Source of the DNA: an uncultured Spirochaetia bacterium
GTDB lineage: Bacteria > Spirochaetota > Spirochaetia > SZUA-6 > Bin103
Assembly: GCA_958296075.1 (NCBI GenBank)
Contig: CATQHW010000003.1
Span: 62,001-126,000, forward strand
DNA: 64,000 nt
Direction of reading: 5' to 3'
This document shows positions 1-10,939 of this stretch, piece by piece (the first letter of the stretch is position 1; each line of letters opens with the position of its first letter). Position numbers and translations under genes: made by a program. The notes under the pieces are model-generated. The model worked only from the letters and a program-made list of their open reading frames with translations. It made no database searches and was not told the DNA's origin.

Positions 1-1140
1 GTAGGCGGTGGGGTTGTTCTTGGCCAGGGAGCCGAGCTCGGACAGGATCTTCTTTACCGACGCCTGCCGGATCGCCGACATGGTGCGGTTCTGCTGCAGT
101 ATCTCGCGCGAAACGTTGAGCGGCAGATCCTCCGAGTCGATCACCCCGCGGATGAAGCGCAGGTAGACCGGCAGCAGATCGCGGTCGTCATCGGTGATGA
201 ACACGCGCCGCACGTACAGCTTCATGCCGGGCCGGTAGTCGGCGTAGTAGATGTCGGGCGGCGCTTTGGCCGGCAGGTAGAACAGCGTGGTGTACTCCAG
301 CGTGCCTTCCGCGTGCGTGTGCACCCAGTGCAGCGGGTCCTCCGTGTCCACGGTCAGGGTCTTGTAGAACTCCCGGTAGTCGTCGTCCGACAGCTCGGAC
401 TTGGGACGCTTCCAGAGGGCCGAGGCGGCGTTTATCTGCTCCACCTTGTCCTCGGCCTTGTCTCCGGCGTCTTCCCCGGCGCCGGCGGCTGCCTGGTCCG
501 CGCTGGCCGGCTCCGCGTAGTGCAGGTGGATGGGATGCGGGATGTGGTTGGAGTAGCGCTTGACGATCCCCTCGATCCGGTACCGGGAGGCGAACTCCTT
601 GCCGTCGTCGTTGAGGTGCAGCGTCACGGTGGTGCCGGGCTGCGCGCGCTCGGCCGACTCCACCTCGAACCGGCCGCGCCCGTCGCTCACCCACCGGTGC
701 GCCTGATCATGGCCGGCGCGCCGGCTCACCACTTCGACCCGATCGGCGACCATGAACGAGGCGTAGAAGCCGACCCCGAACTGCCCGATCAGGTTGGTCT
801 GGGCGGCGGCGTCTCCCTTGGCGTCGTGCAGGAAGCGACGCGTGCCGGAGCGCGCGATCGTGCCCAGGTTCTCCTGCAGCTCCTCGGCGTCCATGCCGAT
901 CCCGGAGTCGGAGACCGACAGGGTCGAGCGCTCGCCGGCGTCGAACTCAATGTCGATGCGCGGCACGAACGGGAAGCCCTTGTAGTCGTCCTCGGTCAGG
1001 GTGAGGTACTTGAGCTTGTCCAGCGCGTCGGAGGCGTTGGAGACCAGCTCGCGCAGGAAGATCTCTCGCTGCGAGTAGAGCGAGTGCGTGATCAGATGGA
1101 GGAGCTCGGTTACCTCGGTCTTGAATTTCTGCTTGGCCAT
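1..1140 (-). CDS. htpG: Hsp90 chaperone HtpG, N-terminal 380 residues (cut by window edge)
   Basis: ATP-dependent cytosolic chaperone. The reading frame starts at ATG 1140 (MAKQKFKTEV) and is still open at base 1, so only the N-terminal ATPase domain and part of the middle domain are visible. Bergerat-fold ATP-site motifs are in order: ELVSNASDALDKL (about residues 31-43), DSGIGM (78-83), GTIARSGT (93-100) and GQFGVGFY (119-126). The charged, Glu/Asp/Lys-rich linker after residue about 215 (AGEDAGDKAEDKVEQ) is where bacterial HtpG usually has its linker. trpS lies 23 bases upstream on the same strand, so the two may share a transcript. Identification is firm; the C-terminal dimerisation domain lies outside the window. 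Confidence 0.97.
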   Translation of the reverse strand, partial: MAKQKFKTEVTELLHLITHSLYSQREIFLRELVSNASDALDKLKYLTLTEDDYKGFPFVPRIDIEFDAGERSTLSVSDSGIGMDAEELQENLGTIARSGTRRFLHDAKGDAAAQTNLIGQFGVGFYASFMVADRVEVVSRRAGHDQAHRWVSDGRGRFEVESAERAQPGTTVTLHLNDDGKEFASRYRIEGIVKRYSNHIPHPIHLHYAEPASADQAAAGAGEDAGDKAEDKVEQINAASALWKRPKSELSDDDYREFYKTLTVDTEDPLHWVHTHAEGTLEYTTLFYLPAKAPPDIYYADYRPGMKLYVRRVFITDDDRDLLPVYLRFIRGVIDSEDLPLNVSREILQQNRTMSAIRQASVKKILSELGSLAKNNPTAY

Positions 1141-1163
1141 CGGTCGAAAGGTAGTGCCGCCGC

Positions 1164-2195
1164 TCAGGCGCCGGCCAGCGCGCCGGCCGCTGCGGCGAAC
1201 TTCAGGCCCATGGCCGCGCGCACCTGCGCCATCGTCTCCTGCGCTTGGCGCCGCATGTGGGCATTGCCGGCGTCGATGATCGCCTCGATGCGCTCCGGGT
1301 CGGCCGCGTAGGCAGCGCGGCGTTCCCGAATCGGCTCCAGAAACGCGTTCAGCGCGCGCGCCAGCTTGCGCTTCACCTCCACGTCGCCGACCGCGCCGCG
1401 GCGGTAGCGATCCTTGAGGTCGGCGACCTCCGCCGCGTCCGGGTTGAAGGCGTCGTGATACTGGAAGACCGGATTGCCCTCCACCGTGCCGGGGATGTCC
1501 GCCCGCACGCGCTTGGGGTCGGTGTACATGCCCATCACCCGGCGCTGCACGGTGGCGGTGTCATCGGCGAGGTAGATGGTGTTGTCCAGGCTCTTGCTCA
1601 TCTTGGCCTGCCCGTCGGTGCCGAGCAGCGACGGCACGTCGCCGAGCAGGGTGCCGGGCTCCGGGAAGATCGGCCCGTAGAGCTTGTTGAAGCGGCGGCA
1701 TATCTCGCGGGTCACCTCCAGGTGCGATTCGTTGTCCTTGCCGACCGGCACCAGATCGGCGCGCGGCAGCAGGATGTCGGCGGCCTGCAGCACCGGGTAG
1801 CCCAGCAGGCCGAACGGCAGGGCGTCCAGATGCTCGTGCTGCGCCATCTCCTTGACCGTGGGCACGCGCTCCAGGCGCGGCACGGTCACCAGCATGCCGA
1901 GCAGCGTGTTCAGCTCGAAGGTCTCCGGGATCGCGCTCTGCACGAAGATGGTGGAGCGCTCCGGGTCGATGCCGACCGCCAGGTAGTCCAGCACCACCTG
2001 ACGGATGTTGTCGTGCAGCGCGTCCAGATGGTGCTTTTCCGGTCGCGTGGTCAACGTGTGCACGTCGGCGACGATGAAGAAGCACTCGTATGCGTCCTGG
2101 AGCTGCACGCGGTTGCTCAGGCTGCCCACGTAGTGGCCGATGTGCAGTGGGCCGGTCGGCCGGTCGCCGGTGAGGATGCGTCTCCTGGCTGCCAT
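1164..2195 (-). CDS. trpS: Tryptophanyl-tRNA synthetase
   Basis: Charges tRNA-Trp; class I aminoacyl-tRNA synthetase. The HIGH signature is intact (GPLHIGH, residues 15-21) and the KMSKS loop is intact (AKMSKS, near residue 198). Length of 343 residues fits bacterial TrpRS (about 330-350). The ATG at 2195 gives [15 protein letters not shown], the usual family N terminus; an in-frame GTG at 2204 would add three residues. No clear Shine-Dalgarno sequence precedes either. The gene is divergent from the urease operon (about 100 bases between starts) and sits just upstream of htpG. Confidence 0.97.
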   Translation of the reverse strand: MAARRRILTGDRPTGPLHIGHYVGSLSNRVQLQDAYECFFIVADVHTLTTRPEKHHLDALHDNIRQVVLDYLAVGIDPERSTIFVQSAIPETFELNTLLGMLVTVPRLERVPTVKEMAQHEHLDALPFGLLGYPVLQAADILLPRADLVPVGKDNESHLEVTREICRRFNKLYGPIFPEPGTLLGDVPSLLGTDGQAKMSKSLDNTIYLADDTATVQRRVMGMYTDPKRVRADIPGTVEGNPVFQYHDAFNPDAAEVADLKDRYRRGAVGDVEVKRKLARALNAFLEPIRERRAAYAADPERIEAIIDAGNAHMRRQAQETMAQVRAAMGLKFAAAAGALAGA

Positions 2196-2294
2196 CGAGC
2201 GCACCGTAGAGGCGCGGCGCGGGGTGGGTCAACTCCGCATACGGTAGCAGCCTGTTCGCTATTACGCGCAAACTCGAAGAATCGAGGAGACCCG

Positions 2295-2594
2295 ATGTTC
2301 ACACCGCATGAACGCGAGAAGCTGCTGCTGGCGGTAGCCGGCATGGTGGCGCGCGACCGGCTGCAGCGGGGCGTCAAGCTCAACCACCCCGAGGCCACCG
2401 CCGTCATCTCCACCCAGATCATGGAGTGGGCGCGCGAGGGCCGGTCGCTGACCGACATCGTCGAGCTGGGCGCCACCATCCTGTCCGCGCAGCAGGTGAT
2501 GAGCGGCGTGCCGGCCATGATCCGGAGCGTGCAGGTCGAGGCGACCTTCCCGGACGGGACCAAGCTGGTGACCGTCCACCACCCGATCCAGTGA
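2295..2594 (+). CDS. ureA: Urease subunit gamma
   Basis: Small structural subunit of the nickel enzyme urease, which hydrolyses urea to ammonia and carbamate. 99 residues, the normal UreA length, starting [12 protein letters not shown] and ending VTVHHPIQ. The start at 2295 is supported by a GAGGAG ribosome site at 2284-2289. First gene of a rightward urease operon; its TGA overlaps the GTG of ureB (GTGA at 2591-2594), which implies translational coupling. This is the separate-subunit arrangement (gamma, beta, alpha), not the fused UreAB form of Helicobacter. Confidence 0.97.
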   Translation: MFTPHEREKLLLAVAGMVARDRLQRGVKLNHPEATAVISTQIMEWAREGRSLTDIVELGATILSAQQVMSGVPAMIRSVQVEATFPDGTKLVTVHHPIQ

Positions 2595-2993
2595 GCGGGC
2601 CGGTGAGCGCGCCCCCAGGAACCCCGGACGGCTGGGCGCCGGGGCAGACGTGGGTCGAGCATGATTCCTGGCGCAGCCTGCCTGAGCGGCCGGCGGCGTG
2701 GATCGAGGTGGCGAACGCCGGCGACCGCCCGATCCAGGTTGGCAGCCACTTCCACTTCTTCGAGGTCAACCGCGCCCTGCGGTTCGACCGCCGGCAGGCC
2801 TGGGGCATGAAGCTGGCCATCGCCGCCGGCACCGCGGTTCGCTTCGAACCGGGGCAGCGCCACCGGGTGACCCTGGTGCCGTTCGGCGGCGAACGGGTGT
2901 GCCACGGCCTCAACGGGCTGGCCAACGGTTCGCTGGACGACGACTCGGTGCGCGCGGCCGCGCTGGCCGCGGCGCGCGAACGAGGGTTCGGCG

Positions 2994-3001
<8 letters not shown>
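2591..3001 (+). CDS. ureB: Urease subunit beta
   Basis: Beta subunit of urease, packing around the alpha subunit. The core signature [13 protein letters not shown], followed by [20 protein letters not shown] and VRFEPGQ, is the standard UreB core. The start is taken as the GTG at 2591 that overlaps the ureA stop; an in-frame GTG at 2603 is also possible. 136 residues, slightly longer than the usual 101-130 because of a C-terminal tail rich in Ala and Arg ([15 protein letters not shown]). The last 8 bases overlap the start of ureC. Confidence 0.95.
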
Positions 3002-4724
<1,723 letters not shown>

Positions 4725-4747
4725 GCGCCGGTCGAGCGGCCGATCCG

Positions 4748-5467
4748 ATGGATGACGCGACCGCCGGCGCGGCGCGGGCTCGGCTGCTGCTGATGGCCGA
4801 CAGCGGCTTTCCCACCGGCGCCTTCGCGCACTCCTGGGGTCTGGAGTGGGCGGTGCGCGACGGGCAGGTGACCGATGCCGCCGGCTTGGCCGGCTGGATC
4901 CGGGAGGCGCTCCGCTTCGGGGTCGCGCCGCTGGCCGGCCGGGCGGTGGCGCGCGCCGCGGCCGCGACGAAGACGGGCAGGGAGTCTGCGGCACGGGAGT
5001 TGATCCGCCTCAGCGACGAGGTGGCCAGCTTCCAGCCGTCGCGCGACGCGCGGGCGGCCGGCGGCCAACTGGGCCGGTCGTTGCTGAGCGCCGCCGCCGG
5101 CGCGCTGCCCGCCCTGCTGCGCCACCCCGCGCATGCGGCCGTGAGCCGGGCGGCCGCCGGCCGCGACGACCGCCTCCAGCACCCGGTTGCGTGGGGATTC
5201 GTGGGCGGAGCGCTCGGCATCGACACCGACGCGCTCCTGCAGGCGTTCCTGTTGGGAACGGTGCGCCAGTGGGCGCAGGTCGCGGTACGCACCGTCCCCA
5301 TCGGCCAATCGGAGGCGTTGGCCGTCACCGGCGCGCTGCTCGCTGACGTGGCCGAGCTGGCGCGGCGGATCGGCCAGCGCCCGCGCCCGCTGGCCAGCGT
5401 CGCTCCCGGCTGGGATGCCGCGGTGCTCGGCCACGGCGAGTTGGCCGCGCGCTACTTTCGAAGCTGA
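4748..5467 (+). CDS. ureF: Urease accessory protein UreF
   Basis: Part of the UreD-UreF-UreG complex that carbamylates the active-site lysine and inserts nickel into apo-urease. The N terminus LLLMADSGFPTGAFAHSWGL is the UreF signature, and the C terminus ends in the usual basic/aromatic tail (AARYFRS). 239 residues, normal for the family. The sequence is unusually rich in alanine. It follows ureC by 23 bases and precedes ureG by about 66. No ureE gene lies between ureC and ureF, where many bacteria carry it. Confidence 0.93.
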   Translation: MDDATAGAARARLLLMADSGFPTGAFAHSWGLEWAVRDGQVTDAAGLAGWIREALRFGVAPLAGRAVARAAAATKTGRESAARELIRLSDEVASFQPSRDARAAGGQLGRSLLSAAAGALPALLRHPAHAAVSRAAAGRDDRLQHPVAWGFVGGALGIDTDALLQAFLLGTVRQWAQVAVRTVPIGQSEALAVTGALLADVAELARRIGQRPRPLASVAPGWDAAVLGHGELAARYFRS

Positions 5468-5533
5468 CCCATGCGTCTGCCGCACGTCACCTGCGCGTCG
5501 CCGGCATGCTACAACATCGACCAGGAAGCGCGG

Positions 5534-6229
5534 ATGGACCAGGTACACAGCGCAGTATCCCGGCTGGTGCGGTTCGGCATCGGCGGCCCGGTCGGTTCCG
5601 GGAAGAGCCACCTGTTGCTCCGCCTCTGCCAGCGGCTCGGCGGCGAGCACTCGATCGTCGCCATCACCAACGACATCTACTCGCGGGAGGACGAACGGTT
5701 CCTGATCCGCGCCGGCGCGCTTGCCGCGGGCCGCATCCTGGGGGTCGAGACCGGCGGTTGCCCGCATGCCGCGATCCGCGATGACATTTCGGTCAACGCC
5801 GACGCCCTGGCTCGGTTGCAGGACCGCTTCGGCGACGCCCGCGTGGCCTTCATCGAGAGCGGCGGCGACAACTTGGCCGCCAGCTTCAGCCCCGACCTGG
5901 TCGACTACCAGATCTACGTGATCGACGTCGCGCAGGGCGGCGACATACCGCGAAAGGGCGGCCTGGGCATCTCGCGCAGCGACCTGCTGGTGGTCAACAA
6001 GGTCGACTTGGCCCCCTACGTCGGCGTGGACCTGGAGCGGATGGCGGACGACGTACGGGCCGCGCGCGGGGACCTCCCGTTCGTGATGACCAACCTCAAG
6101 GACGGTTCCGGCGTAGATGTAGATAAGGTCGCCGCCTGGGTCGTGGCAGCGCTCGGCGCCCCCCGGCGAGTCCGGCCGGCCTGGGGGGCCGGCGGTCATC
6201 ACCATCGCCGCGCGGCAGGCTCCCGATAG
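5534..6229 (+). CDS. ureG: Urease accessory GTPase UreG
   Basis: SIMIBI-class GTPase that supplies energy and nickel for urease maturation. Motifs: P-loop [22 protein letters not shown], the metal-binding CPH in [30 protein letters not shown] and the G4 motif VNKVDLAP. The start is placed at ATG 5534 (MDQVHS), which has GGAAG at 5524-5528; the frame is open to an ATG at 5471 that would add 21 atypical residues. The C terminus is odd: after the expected end ([11 protein letters not shown]) about 20 extra residues rich in Arg, Gly and His follow and overlap the region where ureD should begin. Confidence 0.95.
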   Translation: MDQVHSAVSRLVRFGIGGPVGSGKSHLLLRLCQRLGGEHSIVAITNDIYSREDERFLIRAGALAAGRILGVETGGCPHAAIRDDISVNADALARLQDRFGDARVAFIESGGDNLAASFSPDLVDYQIYVIDVAQGGDIPRKGGLGISRSDLLVVNKVDLAPYVGVDLERMADDVRAARGDLPFVMTNLKDGSGVDVDKVAAWVVAALGAPRRVRPAWGAGGHHHRRAAGSR

Positions 6230-6257
6230 CGGGCGGCGCGGCGAACTGCGGCTGACC

Positions 6258-6980
6258 GTGGCCGGCCGCCGCTGGCGGACCCGCTGCCGCGCGCCGCTGT
6301 TCGTCAACGTGCTCCCGGCCGCCGGCGGTCTGTTGGCCATGCCGGTCGATCAGGGAGGCGGTCTGCGCAACGGCGAGCGCCACCTGCAGCGGATTCGGCT
6401 CGATGGCGGCGCGGCGGCGACCTGGGCGCCGCCGGCCGGTACGCTGTGTCTGCCGGGAGCGGGAGGCGGCCCCGCCCATCTGCAGCTCGCCGCGTGCGTG
6501 CGCGGCGCGAGCTACCTGCGACTGGCAGGTCGGCCGCTGATCCCGTTCGCCGGCGCCGCGGTGATCCAGTCGACCGTGATCAGCGTCGCCTGCGGCGGCG
6601 GCTGCCTGCTGCTGGAATGCGGCTGTCCGGGGCGCACGCAGATGGGCGAGGCGTGGGCGTTCGGGTCGCTCGGCTACCATCTGACCGTCGTCCGCGACGG
6701 CTCGGTCCTCTACCGGGAACGCTACCGCCTCTGCCCGCCGGCAGTGCCGGCCGGGCCCAGCGGGTTCTGCGGCAGCCTGGGCTGGGCGACCTGCGTCGCC
6801 GTCGGCGCCCGCGCGATGGCGGAGCTCGACGCGTTGCGTCCGGCGCTCACTGGCGCCGGTGCGGTGAGCGCGCACGGGCGCATCGACGCCGACGCGGCGG
6901 TGGCGCGCGTCCTGGACCGCACCGGCACCCTGATCACCGGCCTTGCCGATCTGGCCGCCGGCCCGCTGGACGGTCGATGA
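6258..6980 (+). CDS. ureD: Urease accessory protein UreD (UreH)
   Basis: Scaffold of the urease maturation complex. Recognised from the central block YLRLAGRPLIPFAGAAV and from GRTQMGEAWAFGSLGY, both characteristic of UreD. The start is unresolved: GTG 6258 is the first usual start codon, but UreD-like sequence (GELRLT) continues upstream in the same open frame back to 6123 with only CTG codons available. The true protein may therefore begin near 6200 with a non-AUG codon, or the junction with ureG may hold a frameshift. Last gene of the operon. Confidence 0.85.
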   Translation: MAGRRWRTRCRAPLFVNVLPAAGGLLAMPVDQGGGLRNGERHLQRIRLDGGAAATWAPPAGTLCLPGAGGGPAHLQLAACVRGASYLRLAGRPLIPFAGAAVIQSTVISVACGGGCLLLECGCPGRTQMGEAWAFGSLGYHLTVVRDGSVLYRERYRLCPPAVPAGPSGFCGSLGWATCVAVGARAMAELDALRPALTGAGAVSAHGRIDADAAVARVLDRTGTLITGLADLAAGPLDGR

Positions 6981-7120
6981 GGCGATGCGCCCGGTTTGAC
7001 GGTGGTAGAACGTCCGCATCAGGTTTGTGACCTGAGACTGCGCAAATACCCTTTCAAAGGAGACATGGAAGAGGACATGCTGCCCAACTGGTCGTCTTCA
7101 AGAAGGTCGTGGAAGTGCTG

Positions 7121-7137
7121 CTGACGGCCTCCGTCAG
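7121..7137 (-). terminator. Hairpin at the 3' end of alc
   Basis: Perfect 7-bp stem CTGACGG / CCGTCAG with a three-base loop. The alc stop codon (7134-7136) lies in one arm. No T-run follows, so intrinsic termination is uncertain; it may protect the 3' end. The rest of the 150-base gap between ureD and alc shows no convincing gene. Confidence 0.4.
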
Positions 7138-8165
7138 GACGGCGTGCCGAACAGCCGCAGCCGGCTGATGCCGCCGTCGGGGATCATGTTGACGCGCACG
7201 TGCGTCACCGGCCCGCGGCTCTTCATGACGTCTCCCGCGAAGGTGTGCTCCCGGTCCGCGTGCAGGCACTGCTCGTCCAGCAGCACCGGCCAGAACATCG
7301 ACTGCGCGACTACAGACGCGCGCAGCTCGCCGGCGTCCGCCGGCAGCGACGCGCCCTGCAGCGAACAACGGTCGGGGTAGTTGCCCTTGAAGTGGGCGGT
7401 GTCGACCACCACGCGGTCGATCGTGCCGGGATGCGCCAGGGCGATGATGCACCAGTCGTAGCCCGGCTCGCGGCGCCTGCGGGTCTCCCAGCCGTCGCCC
7501 ATGTCGCGGCCGCGGTCGGGCCGCAGCATGTTGCCCGGATTGCCGTAGTGGGCGTCGTTCCATGCCACGGCAACCGCGCCGTGCACCGCCGACGCCAAGT
7601 CGACAAGGCCGCCGGCCGCCAGCGCGGTCCAGTCCGGCCGCGGCCGGCCGTACACGCGCAGGCGCGCCACGCCGCCGTCCGGCAGCAGGTTGAGGCGGAC
7701 GTGGCTCCAGACGCGCCGGTCCGCGACCGGAAACCGGTGATGGGCATCGGGGCCGAGCGCCGCCGGCGACACCAGCGTGATCCAATCGGCGCCGCCGCCC
7801 GGGTCGCCGGCGCTCAGGCAGGCCTCCAGTGAGGCGGCCGGCGGATAGTTTCCCGTGAAGTGGCGGGTGTCGATATCGACCGCGCGAATCTCCCCCGGCG
7901 CGGCCAGCCGCACGACGCTGCGGTCGTGCCCGCCGCCGCGGCGGCGGCGCGACTCCCACCCGTCCATCCACTTGCCGTGGTCGTCGTACTTGTCGGGGAT
8001 GAACACCGGCTCGGCCGGCTCCAGCATGCGCGCCAGGGGCGCGAAGAACTCGTCCGTGCACCACACCCCGGCGGCACCCAGCCGAGCGTCCGCCAGATTG
8101 GTGGTCAGCGGCGGAATCTCGGCATCGGGCCGTCCCGCCGCCTCAGCCACGATGGCCGCCCTCAT
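7134..8165 (-). CDS. alc: Allantoicase
   Basis: Hydrolyses allantoate to ureidoglycolate and urea. The family is built of two related half-domains and both are visible: KWMDGWESRRRR then HDRSVVRLAAPGEIR and DTRHFTGNYP in the first half, and MGDGWETRRRREPGYDWCII and DTAHFKGNYP in the second. With ATG 8165 (MRAAIVAEA) it has 343 residues, the usual size, and overlaps the end of puuE by 23 bases, so it is probably translated from the puuE message. An upstream in-frame start at 8228 is possible but would lie deep within puuE. The urea released would feed the urease encoded next door. Confidence 0.95.
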   Translation of the reverse strand: MRAAIVAEAAGRPDAEIPPLTTNLADARLGAAGVWCTDEFFAPLARMLEPAEPVFIPDKYDDHGKWMDGWESRRRRGGGHDRSVVRLAAPGEIRAVDIDTRHFTGNYPPAASLEACLSAGDPGGGADWITLVSPAALGPDAHHRFPVADRRVWSHVRLNLLPDGGVARLRVYGRPRPDWTALAAGGLVDLASAVHGAVAVAWNDAHYGNPGNMLRPDRGRDMGDGWETRRRREPGYDWCIIALAHPGTIDRVVVDTAHFKGNYPDRCSLQGASLPADAGELRASVVAQSMFWPVLLDEQCLHADREHTFAGDVMKSRGPVTHVRVNMIPDGGISRLRLFGTPS

Positions 8166-9087
8166 ACGGATGGTGTTCGCGCCAGTGACGGGCGACGTCG
8201 ATGCGGCGACAGCACCAGACCGCGTCATGCGCCAGCACGTGGTCCACGAACCTCTGCAGCGATGCGAAGCGGCCGGGCCGGCCGATCAGCCGGCAATGCA
8301 GCCCGATCGACATCATGCGCGGCGTGTGCGCCCCCTCCGCGTACAGCACGTCGAACGCGTCGCGCAGGTAGGAGAAGAACTGGTCGCCGGCGTTGAAGCC
8401 CTGCGGAAGGGCGAAGCGCATGTCGTTGGCGTCCAGGGTATACGGCACCACCAAGTGGGCCCGGCCGGCGACCGTCGTCCAGAACGGCAGGTCGTCGCTG
8501 TAGTCGTCGGCGTCGTAGAGGAATCCGCCCTCCTCCACGACCAGCCGGCGCGTATTGGGTCCGCTACGCCCGGTATACCAGCCGAGCGGCCGCTCCCCGG
8601 TGAGCCGGTGGATGCTCTCCACGGTGCGCTGCACGTGTTCCCGTTCCACCGGCTCCGGCACCGACTGGTAGTCGATCCAGCGGTAGCCGTGGCCACAAAT
8701 CTCGAAGTCAGCGGCCATGGCGGCATCCGCGACCGCCGGATTGCGTTCGAGCGCCATCGCCACGGCGAATACCGTAATCGGTATTTCCCGTTCGCGGAAC
8801 AGGCGGAACAGGCGCCACACGCCCACGCGGCTGCCGTACTCGTAGACCGACTCCATGCCCGGGTGGCGGCCGGGCACCGAACGCGCGCCGACGATCTCCG
8901 GCAGATACGACTCGGATTCGGCGTCGCCGTGCAACACGCACCGCTCGGCTCCCTCCTCGTAGTTGACCACGAACTGCACCGCTATGCGCGCGCCCGCCGG
9001 CCAGCGCGCCGGCGGCGGGTCGTCGCCGTAGCCGTACAGGTCACGGGGATAGGACGGGGGCGAGCGCGCTTCCATCCGGTCCGGCAT
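8143..9087 (-). CDS. puuE: Allantoinase, PuuE (polysaccharide-deacetylase fold) type
   Basis: Hydrolyses allantoin to allantoate. This is the metal-independent PuuE family, related to polysaccharide deacetylases, not the AllB amidohydrolase. Diagnostic stretches: YPRDLYGYG, ARIAVQFVVNYEEGAE, MESVYEYGSRVGVWRLFRLF, CGHGYRWIDYQ, GWYTGRSGPNTRRLV, YDADDYSDDLP and IGLHCRLIGRPGR. ATG 9087 (MPDRMEARS) gives 314 residues, close to the family norm; ATGs at 9129 and 9075 are alternatives. Divergent from the oxidoreductase that starts at 9144, so both promoters must fit in a few dozen bases. Confidence 0.95.
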   Translation of the reverse strand: MPDRMEARSPPSYPRDLYGYGDDPPPARWPAGARIAVQFVVNYEEGAERCVLHGDAESESYLPEIVGARSVPGRHPGMESVYEYGSRVGVWRLFRLFREREIPITVFAVAMALERNPAVADAAMAADFEICGHGYRWIDYQSVPEPVEREHVQRTVESIHRLTGERPLGWYTGRSGPNTRRLVVEEGGFLYDADDYSDDLPFWTTVAGRAHLVVPYTLDANDMRFALPQGFNAGDQFFSYLRDAFDVLYAEGAHTPRMMSIGLHCRLIGRPGRFASLQRFVDHVLAHDAVWCCRRIDVARHWREHHPYEGGHRG

Positions 9088-9143
9088 GACCGCCCGGAAT
9101 ATGCTGGCGAACGACACCGGAAGCAACATAGACTCGGCAGCGT

Positions 9144-10412
9144 ATGGCGATACGGCTGGCGATCGTGGGCTGCGGCGGCATGGGCCATCGCCACCTGCGC
9201 GGACTCGCCGAGCTGCGCGCCGCGGGCATCTCGGCGCTGGAGCTGGTCGCCGCCTGCGACCCGGTGGAGGCCAACGCCGCCTCGCTCGCCGGCCATGCGG
9301 AGGCGGCCTTCGGCACGCGCCCGGCGGTCGCCGCCGGCCTGGGCGACCTGCACGACCACGGCGTGCAAGCGATCGACATCACCAGCACGCCGCGCACCCA
9401 TCACCTGCTGGCCGTCGAAGCCCTGCAGCGCGGGCTCCACGTCCTGATCGAGAAGCCGCTGGCGCTGACCGTGGCCGCGTGCCGGCGCATCGGCGACGCG
9501 GCGGCGGAATCGCCGGCGATCTTGAGCGTCGCCGAGAACTACCGCCGCGATCCGATGTGTCGGTTGGCCAAGGCGCTGCTCGACTCGGGCGTGATCGGCG
9601 CGCCGCGCCTGGTCGTCCAGCACGGCGTGGGAGGCGGCGACCGGATGGCGATCAGCATGTGGCGGCACCGGCGCGAGCACGGCGGCATACTGCTGGACGT
9701 GGGCGTCCACTTCGCCGACGTGCTGGAGTACTTGCTGGGCCGCATCGATACCGCATACGCGGTGACGCGGCTGCATGAACCGGTCCGCCGCAACCCGGCC
9801 GCCGGCGCTGGCGGCGGCGCTGCCGTCGATCCCGCCAACGCCTACGCGCAGTGGCAGCGCGCTACGCCCGCCGCGTTTGCGGCGACCGCCAAAGACGCGC
9901 TGTACGGGACGCTGACCTTCGCGAGCGGCGCGGTCGGCAACATCATCCAGGATCACGCCGGCCACGGCGCCGGTCTGGGCGGACGGGCGGTGTTCGGGTC
10001 GGCAGGATCGATGACGCTGCCGGGCGATCGCAGCGGCGGCAAGATCACCGTCCACTATGACGGCGGCGAGCGGCTCGAAGGCGACGCGTTGCTGGAACGG
10101 GTGCCGGAGTTCCGCCTGGACGCGAACACGGCGGCGCTGTTCGGCGCGGAACGGCTCGGGCGCTACGACCACCCGTTCCCGGTCACCGACGCCAAGTTGT
10201 TGGCCGTCGAATACGCGGAGCTGGCGGATGCGATCCAGGGCGGAGCGGCGCCGGAGATCGGCGCGGAACAAGGGATGCGCGCCGTGGCGAGCTACTACGC
10301 GCTGCTCGAATCGGCGGCGTCCGGCGTCCCGGTCCGCGTCCCGGACGTCCTCGACGGCCGCGTCGACGCCTGCCAGCGCGCGCTGAACGACTCGCTCGAG
10401 GTGACGATATGA
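9144..10412 (+). CDS. Gfo/Idh/MocA family oxidoreductase, coupled to allA
   Basis: NAD(P)-dependent dehydrogenase fold. The N-terminal Rossmann motif is [12 protein letters not shown] (residues 6-17) and the family EKP motif is present in VLIEKPLAL (about residue 100). The second domain includes [20 protein letters not shown], typical of the dehydrogenase half. 422 residues. Its stop overlaps the ATG of allA (ATGA at 10409-10412), and it is divergent from puuE-alc. That context argues for a role in purine or ureide breakdown, but the substrate cannot be read from the sequence and no such step is in the textbook pathway. Confidence 0.9.
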   Translation: MAIRLAIVGCGGMGHRHLRGLAELRAAGISALELVAACDPVEANAASLAGHAEAAFGTRPAVAAGLGDLHDHGVQAIDITSTPRTHHLLAVEALQRGLHVLIEKPLALTVAACRRIGDAAAESPAILSVAENYRRDPMCRLAKALLDSGVIGAPRLVVQHGVGGGDRMAISMWRHRREHGGILLDVGVHFADVLEYLLGRIDTAYAVTRLHEPVRRNPAAGAGGGAAVDPANAYAQWQRATPAAFAATAKDALYGTLTFASGAVGNIIQDHAGHGAGLGGRAVFGSAGSMTLPGDRSGGKITVHYDGGERLEGDALLERVPEFRLDANTAALFGAERLGRYDHPFPVTDAKLLAVEYAELADAIQGGAAPEIGAEQGMRAVASYYALLESAASGVPVRVPDVLDGRVDACQRALNDSLEVTI

Positions 10413-10939
10413 GCACGGCGCACCTGGTGCCGGAACCGCTCACGCGGGCGGCCTTCGCCCCGTTCGGGGACGTGATCGAGACCGCCGGCGCCGAGCAGCG
10501 GATCATTAATGAAGGGACGACCGTACGCTTTCACGATCTGGCGGGGATCGACGTGGCCGACCGCGGCGGCCGGCCGCTCGTCAACGTGTTCCGCGCACGG
10601 CCGCTGCCCCTGCCGCTCACCGTCACGGTGATGGAGCAGCATCCGCTCGGTTCGCAGGCGTTCATCCCATTCGACCATGCGCCGTTCCTGATCGTAGCCG
10701 CGCCGGCCGGCCCGGCGCCGCAGGCCGCCGACCTGCGCGCGTTCGTGACCGACGGCCGGCAGGGCGTGAACTACGCCAAGGGCGTCTGGCACCATCCGGT
10801 GATCGCGTGGCGCCGCCCCACCGACTTCCTGGTGGTCGACCGCGGCGGCCCCGGCGACAATCTGGTGGAGAACCGCCTGACCGGCGACCGGCCGCGGCTG
10901 ACCGCTCCCGCCGCATCCGCAACGTTCGATGGACCGTGA
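10409..10939 (+). CDS. allA: Ureidoglycolate lyase
   Basis: Splits ureidoglycolate into glyoxylate and urea, the last step of allantoin breakdown. Family signatures: [15 protein letters not shown] near the N terminus, [16 protein letters not shown] in the cupin-like core, and [13 protein letters not shown] near the C terminus with its His residues. 176 residues, in the normal range for AllA. Translationally coupled to the upstream oxidoreductase. Its last 169 bases overlap the end of the DUF402 gene on the other strand. Confidence 0.95.
   Translation: MSTAHLVPEPLTRAAFAPFGDVIETAGAEQRIINEGTTVRFHDLAGIDVADRGGRPLVNVFRARPLPLPLTVTVMEQHPLGSQAFIPFDHAPFLIVAAPAGPAPQAADLRAFVTDGRQGVNYAKGVWHHPVIAWRRPTDFLVVDRGGPGDNLVENRLTGDRPRLTAPAASATFDGP

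Noticed and set aside
2203-2231. Promoter TTGACC-17-CTACGG for trpS on the minus strand
   Set aside because: The -10 box is very weak and overlaps a possible start codon.
7065-7124. Tiny rightward frame MEEDMLPNWSSSRRSWKCC after a good AAGGAG site
   Set aside because: Only 19 residues, no known family, and it ends in the alc terminator hairpin; not enough to call a gene.
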